64,000 nt of DNA, taken from BM003 sp963783695. Lineage in GTDB: Bacteria > Pseudomonadota > Gammaproteobacteria > Steroidobacterales > BM003. The translations under genes and the position numbers were made by a program. Positions 57,408-64,000 of the stretch are shown one piece after another; positions within the stretch are counted from its first letter, which is position 1, and each line of letters begins with the position of its first letter. The stretch lies in contig CAWAOM010000004.1 of NCBI GenBank assembly GCA_963783695.1, positions 124,001-188,000 on the forward strand, written 5' to 3'. Under the pieces are notes generated by a model that saw only the letters and a program-made list of their open reading frames with translations, was not told the origin of the DNA and made no database searches.

Positions 57408-59177
57408 ATGGACAGGAGAGAATTCCTGCGGCTGCTGGGTATAGCGGCGGCGGCGAGCCCGGCTGCGTCGGCGATCTGGTCACGTGGCGCGCTGGCCGAT
57501 GACAAAATCTACGAGGCTGCGCCGTTCGGCAATGCCCGAATCATGCATTTCACTGACTGCCATGCGCAGTTGATGCCGGTGTATTTTCGCGAGCCGAGCG
57601 TCAATCTCGGTTTTGCCGCGGCCTATGGCCGGCCGCCGCACCTGGTCGGCGAGGCGCTGCTCGAGTGGGCCGGTATCGAGCCGAAAACGATGGACGCGCA
57701 TGCGCTGACGTTTCTGGATTTTGCCGATGCGGCGGAGCGCTATGGCAAGGTCGGCGGATTTGCTCACCTGATGACACTGGTGTCGCGGCTAAGGCAAGAG
57801 CGAGGCGCCGAAAATTGCCTGTTGCTCGATGGCGGCGACACCTGGCAGGGTTCCGGGACTGCTTATTGGACGCGTGGCCGCGATATGGTCGATGCGTGCA
57901 ATTTGCTCGGCGTCGATGTCATGACCGGGCACTGGGAATTTACCTACCTCGAGCAGGAAATCCTCGACAATATCGCTGCGTTCGACGGTGATTTTGTCGC
58001 GCAGAATGTCCGGGTTACCGAGGATGCATTGTTTGAGGGCGCGCCGGCTTTCGACGAGGACAGCGGCCACGCGTTTGCGCCGTATACGGTAAAACGCATG
58101 GGCGAGCGCCGGGTCGCGGTCATCGGTCAGGCTTTTCCTTATACGCCAATAGCTAATCCGGCGCGGTTTATTCCAAACTGGACTTTTGGTATTCGCCACC
58201 AGGAAGTGCAGCGACTGGTCGAAGAAATCCGGGACAAGGAAAAGCCGGATGCGGTCGTGCTTTTGTCGCACAACGGTATGGACGTCGATCTGAAACTGGC
58301 TTCGGTGGTAAGCGGTATCGACGTGATTTTCGGCGGCCACACCCATGATGGCGTTCCACGGCCCAGCGTGGTCACCAACTCGGGTGGCAAAACGCTGGTG
58401 ACCAATGCCGGATCAAACGGCAAGTTCCTGGCGGTCATGGACCTTGATCTGGTGCCGGGAAAAATGCGCGGCTTTCGCTATCGGCTGTTGCCGGTATTTG
58501 CCAACCTGCTGCCGGCCGATATGCAAATGCAGGCGCTCATCGATAAAATCCGCGCGCCATACGCCGATCGGCTCAACGAAAAACTGGCGGTCTCGCAGTT
58601 GCTGCTGTACCGGCGCGGAAATTTCAATGGCACCTTCGACCAGGTTATTTGCGACGCTCTGCGCCAGGTCGAGGGTGCGGAGATTGCGCTGTCGCCGGGT
58701 TTCCGCTGGGGTACGACCGTGCTCCCCGGGCAGGCCGTAACGATGGAACACGTGCTGGACCAGACCTGCATCACCTACCCGGAAACCTATGTCCGCGACA
58801 TGACCGGCGCAGATATCAAACTGATCCTCGAGGACGTTGCCGACAACCTGTTCAACCCGGACCCGTTTTACCAGCAGGGCGGCGATATGGTGCGTGTCGG
58901 TGGCATGAACTATGTGTGCGACCCTGCGGCGCCTTCGGGCCAGCGCGTTTCCGTCATGACACTGGATAACGGCAAGGCCGTGGATGCGACGAAGAGCTAC
59001 AAGGTATCGGGGTGGGCCACGGTGGGCAGTCAGTCCCCGGGGCGGCCGATCTGGGACGTGGTTGCCGATTACCTGCGCGATAGCAAGGTTGCCGACATTT
59101 CCCGGCTCAATACACCGGCGCTCAAAAACGTTGCGTCAAACCCGGGCCTGGCTGATTATGCCGGTAAGTTTGACTGA
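57408..59177 (+). CDS. soxB: Thiosulfohydrolase SoxB
   Basis: This 589-residue dinuclear-metal hydrolase belongs to the 5'-nucleotidase superfamily. It has a Tat signal (MDRREFLRLLGIAAAA). Metal motifs: HFTDCHAQLMPVY, LLLDGGDTWQGSGTA, TGHWEFTY, LLSHNGMDVD and GGHTHDGVPRP. It hydrolyses the SoxY-bound sulfonate to release sulfate. Length agrees with known SoxB (about 560-600). It is preceded by a strong hairpin, with GAGG near the ATG. The DsrE-like gene follows by 30 bp. Confidence 0.97.
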   Translation: MDRREFLRLLGIAAAASPAASAIWSRGALADDKIYEAAPFGNARIMHFTDCHAQLMPVYFREPSVNLGFAAAYGRPPHLVGEALLEWAGIEPKTMDAHALTFLDFADAAERYGKVGGFAHLMTLVSRLRQERGAENCLLLDGGDTWQGSGTAYWTRGRDMVDACNLLGVDVMTGHWEFTYLEQEILDNIAAFDGDFVAQNVRVTEDALFEGAPAFDEDSGHAFAPYTVKRMGERRVAVIGQAFPYTPIANPARFIPNWTFGIRHQEVQRLVEEIRDKEKPDAVVLLSHNGMDVDLKLASVVSGIDVIFGGHTHDGVPRPSVVTNSGGKTLVTNAGSNGKFLAVMDLDLVPGKMRGFRYRLLPVFANLLPADMQMQALIDKIRAPYADRLNEKLAVSQLLLYRRGNFNGTFDQVICDALRQVEGAEIALSPGFRWGTTVLPGQAVTMEHVLDQTCITYPETYVRDMTGADIKLILEDVADNLFNPDPFYQQGGDMVRVGGMNYVCDPAAPSGQRVSVMTLDNGKAVDATKSYKVSGWATVGSQSPGRPIWDVVADYLRDSKVADISRLNTPALKNVASNPGLADYAGKFD

Positions 59178-59207
59178 GCCATCACTACCGTGCAGGGGTT
59201 TCTCCGG

Positions 59208-59687
59208 ATGATTCATATTCGCGATTTGGCGCGCGCCCTGAGGTTGGAGATGTGTATCGTCGTGGCGCTTGCGAGCACCGCTGTTGGTGCGCAAGAGCCA
59301 CCACCGGATGGCGATAAGCCTTTTGCCGAAGCCGCCATTTTGCTGCAGCTGTCGGACCGCGATGATCGCAAGCAGTCGATGGTGCTGGATGTTGCGAACA
59401 ATCTGATCAAGCACTATGGCGATCCAGAACTGGTGGATATCGAGGTCATTGCGTTCGGGCCGGGCGTGGAATTGTATTTTGCCGCCGGCGACTCCGCCCT
59501 GCGCGAGAGGATCGACAGTTTACGGGTGAGCGGAGTCCGCTTTGTCGTGTGCCAGAACACGCTCGACACTCTGGCACGCGTACGCGGTGAGCAGCCCGGG
59601 CTGATCGACGGTCTGTACTACGTGCAAACCGGTGTTGCGCATATCGTGGAACGCAGCCGCGCGGGGTTCACCCTCGTTCGGCCATGA
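59208..59687 (+). CDS. Exported DsrE-family protein downstream of soxB
   Basis: This 159-residue protein has a signal (hydrophobic MCIVVALASTAVGAQE, about residues 15-30). The DsrE-like domain has AAILLQLSDRD, VDIEVIAFGPGVEL and VRFVVCQNTLDTLAR with Cys115 in the place of the sulfur-carrying Cys. Start is ATG 59208 with AGGGG upstream; a GTG at 59190 is possible. It is at the end of the sox operon, so a role in handling sulfane sulfur in the periplasm is likely. Its exact reaction is unknown. Confidence 0.84.
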   Translation: MIHIRDLARALRLEMCIVVALASTAVGAQEPPPDGDKPFAEAAILLQLSDRDDRKQSMVLDVANNLIKHYGDPELVDIEVIAFGPGVELYFAAGDSALRERIDSLRVSGVRFVVCQNTLDTLARVRGEQPGLIDGLYYVQTGVAHIVERSRAGFTLVRP

Positions 59688-59751
59688 GCCTGTAGTTTTT
59701 GCCGGCCCGCTGCGGTGGCGGATACCGCAGTGGCAGCGATCAGGAGGACCG

Positions 59752-60522
59752 ATGGTTAACAGAGTCTTGGTTGTTTGTGTGCTCGGGTTGCTGACGGCCG
59801 CGCCCGCCGCTGCCGATTCGTTGATGGACACCGCGACCGTTGCGAAGCTTGAGGCGGCGCTTTCCAGCGCTTCGCGAACCGACAAGGAAAAGGCGCGCGA
59901 CGCCAATCGCAGACCGGTCGAGACACTGGCTTTCTTTGGCCTGCGAGACGACATGCGAGTGCTCGAGTTGTTTCCGGGCGGCGGCTGGTACACGCGGATA
60001 CTGGGGCCGGTGCTGCGCGACCGCGGCACGCTGTATGTGGCGATGGGCGCGGATCGTGTCCGTGAAGTGATTGCGGCCTCGCCGGAACTCGATAAAGTCG
60101 AGGTGCTCGACGTCAATCCCGATATGCCTATGACCTCCAGGCGCGGAATTTTCGAGCTGGAAGAGATGTCATTCTGGCTCGAAGACCTTGATCTGGTTCT
60201 GACCTTTCGCAATGCGCACAACCTGACGCCGGACGGCCGCCGCAATCTCAATATGGCAGTGTATGAGGCATTGAAGCCGGGCGGTCTGTACGGCGTTGTC
60301 GACCACACCCGGCGTCATATGGAGCCCGACAACAGCGTCAATGGCCGGCGTGTCGATCCGGTTAGTTTGATCCATGAAACCGAGGCGGCCGGATTCGAAT
60401 TCGTCGGTTTCTCCGATCTGCATTACCGCCCGGCGGACGCGCTCGACAAGGAGGTCGGCGATGCCAGCGTCACCGGCCGCACCGACCGCTTTACGCTGTT
60501 GTTTCGCAAACCGGCTGACTGA
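59752..60522 (+). CDS. Exported methyltransferase-like protein (class I SAM fold)
   Basis: This 256-residue protein starts at an ATG with AGGAGG. It begins with a clear signal peptide (MVNRVLVVCVLGLLTAAPAAAD). The remainder has a Rossmann-like methyltransferase core: MRVLELFPGGGWYTRILGPV, LYVAMGAD, DLDLVLTFRNAHN, LKPGGLYGVVDH. It matches the COG4798 predicted methyltransferase group, members of which often carry signal peptides. SAM is not known in the periplasm, so the substrate and activity are open. It is 64 bp behind the DsrE-like gene and probably cotranscribed with sox. Confidence 0.82.
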   Translation: MVNRVLVVCVLGLLTAAPAAADSLMDTATVAKLEAALSSASRTDKEKARDANRRPVETLAFFGLRDDMRVLELFPGGGWYTRILGPVLRDRGTLYVAMGADRVREVIAASPELDKVEVLDVNPDMPMTSRRGIFELEEMSFWLEDLDLVLTFRNAHNLTPDGRRNLNMAVYEALKPGGLYGVVDHTRRHMEPDNSVNGRRVDPVSLIHETEAAGFEFVGFSDLHYRPADALDKEVGDASVTGRTDRFTLLFRKPAD

Positions 60523-60549
60523 TCTGCTCGTAAATCGGGCTCGGGTGGA

Positions 60550-61185
60550 TTACCGCGATAGCCGATACAGCTCCATGAAGCGGTCGATCATTAGCGGGAC
60601 GTGACGTTCGCGCCATTGCGCGGGCGGCGGCGGACGGAGGTTGCAGAGTACCTCCATGTGCGGATGGCCGCGCAACAGAGACACCAAAAAGCCGGCCGCT
60701 TCTTCGGCATCGTCGATCCGCAGCATCCCGCGGCGCCCGTACTCCGCCATCAACTCGCGCAGTACCGCGAACACGCGGCGAGGCCCCTGCTCGAAAAAAG
60801 TATCGGCAATTTCAGGCTGCGCGACGCTTTCGGCGATGACCGTGCGCCACATTGAGACGGCTTCCTCGTCGTAGATCAGATCGACGAAACGGCGGCCGAG
60901 TTCGATCAGCTGGGTTCGCAGGTCGGCAACCGGGCGGCAGACATCGGCATCGAGGAAGTACTCCTCGACCTTGCCTGCAATCACTGCTGCGAAGAGCTCC
61001 TCCTTGGAACGGAAATGCGAGTAGACCGTTTGCTTCGAGACGCCGGCTTCTGCCGCGACGGCATCCATGGAACTGCGATGCAGCCCCTTGTCGAGAAACA
61101 GCTGGGCGGCGGCGTGGCGGATGGCGTCGCGTTTTTCCTCGCTCTTGGGTCGGCCGCTGCGTCTTTGCATCGTCGTCGAATCCAT
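60550..61185 (-). CDS. TetR/AcrR family transcriptional repressor
   Basis: This 211-residue regulator has an N-terminal helix-turn-helix (RDAIRHAAAQLFLDKG, MDAVAAEAGVSKQTVYSHF, SKEELFAAVI) and an AefR/TetR_C-type C-terminal ligand domain. It diverges from the RND efflux genes and a 20-bp palindrome lies between, so it most likely represses the pump and itself. The ATG at 61185 and one at 61170 are both possible; neither has a strong ribosome site. Confidence 0.92.
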   Translation of the reverse strand: MDSTTMQRRSGRPKSEEKRDAIRHAAAQLFLDKGLHRSSMDAVAAEAGVSKQTVYSHFRSKEELFAAVIAGKVEEYFLDADVCRPVADLRTQLIELGRRFVDLIYDEEAVSMWRTVIAESVAQPEIADTFFEQGPRRVFAVLRELMAEYGRRGMLRIDDAEEAAGFLVSLLRGHPHMEVLCNLRPPPPAQWRERHVPLMIDRFMELYRLSR

Positions 61186-61215
61186 CTATGAATTTTTTGC
61201 GAAAACCTTTATCAA

Positions 61216-61235
61216 ACTAGACTGTCTAGTCTAGT
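61216..61235. promoter_or_regulatory. Palindromic operator, probable TetR-family site
   Basis: ACTAGACTGTCTAGTCTAGT consists of two exact 8-bp inverted arms (ACTAGACT and AGTCTAGT) around a 4-bp centre. It lies 31 bp before the regulator start on one side and 20 bp before the membrane fusion gene on the other. TetR-family dimers bind palindromes of this size. The regulator at 60550 is the obvious candidate. The AT-rich bases after it could be a -10 region for the efflux genes. Confidence 0.75.
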
Positions 61236-61255
61236 ATATATGAAAAGCAGGACGG

Positions 61256-62434
61256 ATGACGAGGTCAGACCTAATGACAATTGCCGCAGTGACGGCCAGA
61301 GATTGCCGACGAATCGGCTCGCGGACGGCGGTCGCGCTCTTTCTCGCGCTGCTGTGGGTGGCGGCGCCCGCCGTGGCTGACGTTGCGGCGCTGACGGTAG
61401 CAACCGAGCCCGCGCAGTCGCAGAATTCCTACCAGTCGCGACGGGTTTTCGTCGGCCGCATCGAAGCTCTGCGCCAGAGCGACCTGGGCTTCGAACTGGG
61501 CGGGCGGCTCGAACGCGTTGATGTCGACGATGGCGATCGGGTTGACGCGGGGGCTGTCCTGGCGGTGCTCGATACCGCCCGTCTGGATGCACGGCGTGCC
61601 GAGCTGACGGCCGCCCTGCAACAGGTTCGTGCTGATCTTGGCCTTGCCAGGGCGACGCTGGCAAGGACCGAGGAAGCGGCCGGATTCAATGGCGTGTCTG
61701 GCCAGGAGCTGGACGAGGCGCGGGAACGTTTCAATGCACTGCAGGCAGCGGAGAGACTGGCAAAATCGCGAGTCGCCACGGTTCAGGTCGACATTGACAA
61801 GAGTACGCTGCGGGCACCCTATGCGGCAGTCGTGATTCGCCGCTTTGCCGACGAAGGACAGGTGCTCGGAGCCGGGCAGCCGGTGATTGGACTGCAGGAG
61901 GACGGCGCGCTCGAGATCCGGGTCGGCGTGACCGGTCGCGGTCTCGACGGTCTGCAGCGCGGTCAGCGGCGCGAGATCGAAGTGGATGGCCGCTTGCTGA
62001 TGACCGAAGTACGCGCGGTTTTGCCGTTACGCGGTGCCGGCACCCGGACCGTCGATGTGATCCTCGGTCTCGAAGACCAAAACAGCGGCTTGCGCCCGGG
62101 CGATCTCATCAACCTTGCGCTACCGGTTGCCGTGGAGGAGGCTGGATTCTGGTTGCCGATCAGTGCGCTGACCGAGGGCATACGGGGCCTCTGGGCCGTG
62201 TTTGTTGCCGAACCATTGGGGCCAGAAGCAAACGCCGGGTCGGAAATCGAGGGCACCCACCGGGTGGTGCGGCGCACTGTCGAGGTTCTCCACGAAGAAT
62301 CGGACAGGGTCTTCGTCAAGGGAACATTGCGCGATGGCGATCGGGTGGTTATTGACGGCACCCAGCGCATCGTCCCTGGCATGATTGTCCGTCTCGGCGC
62401 GCCCCGCACCGCGGCCAATGGCGACGGACGCTAG
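61256..62434 (+). CDS. RND efflux periplasmic adaptor (membrane fusion protein)
   Basis: This 392-residue HlyD/AcrA-type adaptor has a signal (to about residue 41). The biotinyl-lipoyl half-motif lies in GRIEALRQSDLGFELGG, followed by a helical hairpin (about 100-175), then STLRAPYAAVVIRRFADEGQ and a beta-barrel region. It connects the inner-membrane pump to an outer-membrane channel, for which no gene is in the window. ATG follows AGGACGG, just after the palindromic operator. It is followed 2 bp later by the pump gene. Confidence 0.92.
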   Translation: MTRSDLMTIAAVTARDCRRIGSRTAVALFLALLWVAAPAVADVAALTVATEPAQSQNSYQSRRVFVGRIEALRQSDLGFELGGRLERVDVDDGDRVDAGAVLAVLDTARLDARRAELTAALQQVRADLGLARATLARTEEAAGFNGVSGQELDEARERFNALQAAERLAKSRVATVQVDIDKSTLRAPYAAVVIRRFADEGQVLGAGQPVIGLQEDGALEIRVGVTGRGLDGLQRGQRREIEVDGRLLMTEVRAVLPLRGAGTRTVDVILGLEDQNSGLRPGDLINLALPVAVEEAGFWLPISALTEGIRGLWAVFVAEPLGPEANAGSEIEGTHRVVRRTVEVLHEESDRVFVKGTLRDGDRVVIDGTQRIVPGMIVRLGAPRTAANGDGR

Positions 62435-62436
62435 CT

Positions 62437-64000
62437 GTGGCCGGTGCGGCAAGAAACGACCAAGGTGGGCTGGCGACGGCGTTCGTTCGTAATGGCCACC
62501 TCTTGCTTCTTGCGATAGCCGTGCTCGTCGTCGCGGGGCTTTCGGCGTTCGGTAATCTGCCCCGCATCGAAGATCCGCGAATGACGCTGCGCAACGGTGT
62601 GATCGTCACAGCCCTGCCCGGCGCTTCGGCGACCCGGGTGGAGGCGCTTGTTACCGAAAAAATCGAAAACCGGCTGGAGGAACTCAGCGAGATAAAGCGG
62701 GTGGACTCGACCTCCCGAACCGGGATCTCGTTGATCACCTTCGAACTCCAGGACGGTATTACCGACGACACTAACGAAGCCGCGCTGTCGAAGATTCGCG
62801 ACAAGCTCGACGACGTTCAGCGCGATCTCCCGCCCAACGCGAGCAAGCCGGACCTCGACGACAAGCGCGGCGCGGTCGCATTCTCGCAAATCGTTGCGTT
62901 GCAATGGAATGGCGATGGCCCGCCGCAGCTCGGCATCCTGAATCGCTATGCCCAGGAACTGGCCGACCGCCTGCGTAATCTGTCCGGTACTGAATGGGTT
63001 CAGTTTTACGGCGAGCCGCGCGAGGAGATCACTGTCACGCTCGATCCGGCCGAAATGTCGGCATTGGGCATATCCGCGGCTGATGTCGCGGCACGTCTGG
63101 CTGCCGCGGATGTCAAGAACCCGGCTGGCCAGCTGCGTACCGGGGAGCGCGACCTGATCCTCGAGGTGGTTGGTGAACTCGACTCCGTGCAGCGCATTGC
63201 TTCGGTGCCGATCGTCGATGACGGCACCGGTAGGGTCGTGAAAATTGCGGATTTGGCCACTGTCAAAAGAGAGTGGCGTCAGCCGGCTGACGAGATTGCG
63301 TTGGCCAATGGCCGCCGTGCGGTGATGATCGGTACCCGGACGGAGAAGACCGTCCGGGTGGACCAATGGGCCGCGGCCGCCAACGCGCTGGTCGAGCAAT
63401 TCGCGAACGAACTGGATGACAGTGTCTCGGTAAGGCTGGTTTTCGATCAGAGCGACTACACGGTGAAGCGCCTCGCCGAACTCGGTAACAACCTGCTCGC
63501 CGGCGCGCTGGTGGTGATGCTGGTTGTGCTTGTAGGGATGGGCTGGCGCGCGGCTTTGATCGTTGGCGCTGCATTGCCGCTGGCCGCGGCCGCAACACTG
63601 TTTGGCCTGACGTTTTTTGGCCAGCAGATACACCAGATGACGATCTTCGGGATGATCATCGCAATCGGCCTGCTGATCGACAATGCGATCGTCGTCACCG
63701 ACGAGGTGCGCAAACATCTCGGGTTGGGCGAGGACCGTGTGGCGGCGGTCAATGCGGCCGTGCGACATCTTTTCGTGCCGCTTTTTGCGTCGACGCTGAC
63801 GACGGTGCTTGGCTTTATGCCGGTATTTCTGTTGAAGGGAAATATCGGCGATTTTATTGGCCCGATTGCGATCAGCGTCGTGCTCGCATTGCTCTCCTCG
63901 TTCGTTATCTCGATGACGTTGATTGCGGCGCTTGCCGGGCGCTATGGCAAGCCGGACTCCGGCGGTGAGGTGCTGCCGTGGTGGCATGATGGCCTGATGT
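62437..64000 (+). CDS. RND efflux pump inner-membrane permease (cut by the right edge)
   Basis: The frame from GTG 62437 is open to the window end, giving 521 codons. Features: first transmembrane helix LLLLAIAVLVVAGLSAF, then NLPRIEDPRMT, the porter domain (ALPGASATRVEALVTEKIE) and the membrane segment IAIGLLIDNAIVVTDEV, the proton-relay type motif of TM4. The pattern suggests the AcrB-like hydrophobic efflux branch rather than heavy-metal CusA, but the rest is needed. It lies 2 bp behind the adaptor stop, so it is cotranscribed under the TetR operator. Confidence 0.92.
   Translation, partial: MAGAARNDQGGLATAFVRNGHLLLLAIAVLVVAGLSAFGNLPRIEDPRMTLRNGVIVTALPGASATRVEALVTEKIENRLEELSEIKRVDSTSRTGISLITFELQDGITDDTNEAALSKIRDKLDDVQRDLPPNASKPDLDDKRGAVAFSQIVALQWNGDGPPQLGILNRYAQELADRLRNLSGTEWVQFYGEPREEITVTLDPAEMSALGISAADVAARLAAADVKNPAGQLRTGERDLILEVVGELDSVQRIASVPIVDDGTGRVVKIADLATVKREWRQPADEIALANGRRAVMIGTRTEKTVRVDQWAAAANALVEQFANELDDSVSVRLVFDQSDYTVKRLAELGNNLLAGALVVMLVVLVGMGWRAALIVGAALPLAAAATLFGLTFFGQQIHQMTIFGMIIAIGLLIDNAIVVTDEVRKHLGLGEDRVAAVNAAVRHLFVPLFASTLTTVLGFMPVFLLKGNIGDFIGPIAISVVLALLSSFVISMTLIAALAGRYGKPDSGGEVLPWWHDGLM

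Noticed and set aside
62431..63987. 518-codon minus-strand frame at the right end
   Set aside because: It is the antisense shadow of the RND permease, which has helices, porter motifs and the correct position behind the adaptor gene. The His/Arg/Gln-rich translation is typical of shadow frames.
1..64000. tRNA, rRNA, CRISPR arrays, insertion sequences, prophage or integrase genes
   Set aside because: None was recognised by eye in either strand; no transposase-like or integrase-like frame is present and spacers are too short for rRNA.

Overview
The window is about 62% GC, densely coded and Gram-negative. It has two TonB-dependent receptors, Tat and Sec signal peptides, lipoproteins, c-type cytochromes and an RND pump. 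Gene content (complete sox set with soxCD, puu/pot polyamine genes, a PQQ quinohaemoprotein, COG3202-type carriers, IlvA with two ACT domains) fits an environmental gammaproteobacterium, perhaps of the Woeseiales/Chromatiales/Steroidobacter type. That placement is an inference from gene content only. No tRNA, rRNA, CRISPR array, insertion sequence or prophage was seen. Two genes run off the ends: a prolyl oligopeptidase at the left and an RND permease at the right.

Layout. 1-7.3 kb: prolyl oligopeptidase (partial), a small cytoplasmic protein, a Tat-exported aldo/keto reductase translationally coupled to an NTP/NDP-exchange-family carrier, a saccharopine-dehydrogenase-like oxidoreductase, a zinc alcohol dehydrogenase and a META-domain lipoprotein. 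7.4-10.1 kb: two-subunit molybdenum hydroxylase. 10.3-18.7 kb: two exported SxxK serine hydrolases, an exported dikinase-like protein with intact ATP-grasp and phosphohistidine motifs, a second NTP/NDP-exchange-family carrier fused to an Ig/cadherin-like domain, and an NAD-kinase-like protein. 18.7-22.8 kb: a TPP riboswitch followed by a thiamine-scavenging operon (TonB receptor, YkoF-like thiamine-binding protein, PnuT-type transporter, kinase). 22.9-29.9 kb: PQQ quinohaemoprotein dehydrogenase, alanine dehydrogenase, threonine dehydratase, a miniature cation-efflux protein lacking most of its membrane domain, and a Rieske oxygenase. 30.2-32.5 kb: second TonB receptor. 32.6-45.3 kb: polyamine uptake and breakdown (puuD, puuA, aminotransferase, puuB, puuR, acyl-CoA ligase, a second puuA-like gene, potFGHI). 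45.3-49.3 kb: assorted exported proteins and a DUF3422 protein. 49.3-60.5 kb: ECF sigma/anti-sigma pair and soxCDXYZA-K-B with DsrE-like proteins and an exported methyltransferase-like protein. 60.5-64 kb: TetR regulator, operator and RND efflux genes.

How the genes work together. The sox genes encode a full thiosulfate-to-sulfate pathway (SoxAX, SoxYZ, SoxB, SoxCD). Next to them lies an anti-sigma factor whose periplasmic half is a DsrE-like domain. Two further exported DsrE-like proteins flank the sox genes, and all three carry a Cys at the same motif position, which suggests sulfane-sulfur sensing or handling. The thiamine operon forms a continuous route from outer membrane to phosphorylation under one riboswitch. 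The polyamine genes couple ABC uptake to gamma-glutamylation or transamination.

The most unusual block is 10.3-18.7 kb: an exported nucleotide-dependent dikinase sits beside a carrier of the ATP/ADP translocase family. Elsewhere a homologous carrier is coupled to an exported NAD(P)H-type reductase, and an exported SAM methyltransferase-like protein is also present. This raises the untested possibility of nucleotide-dependent chemistry outside the cytoplasm.
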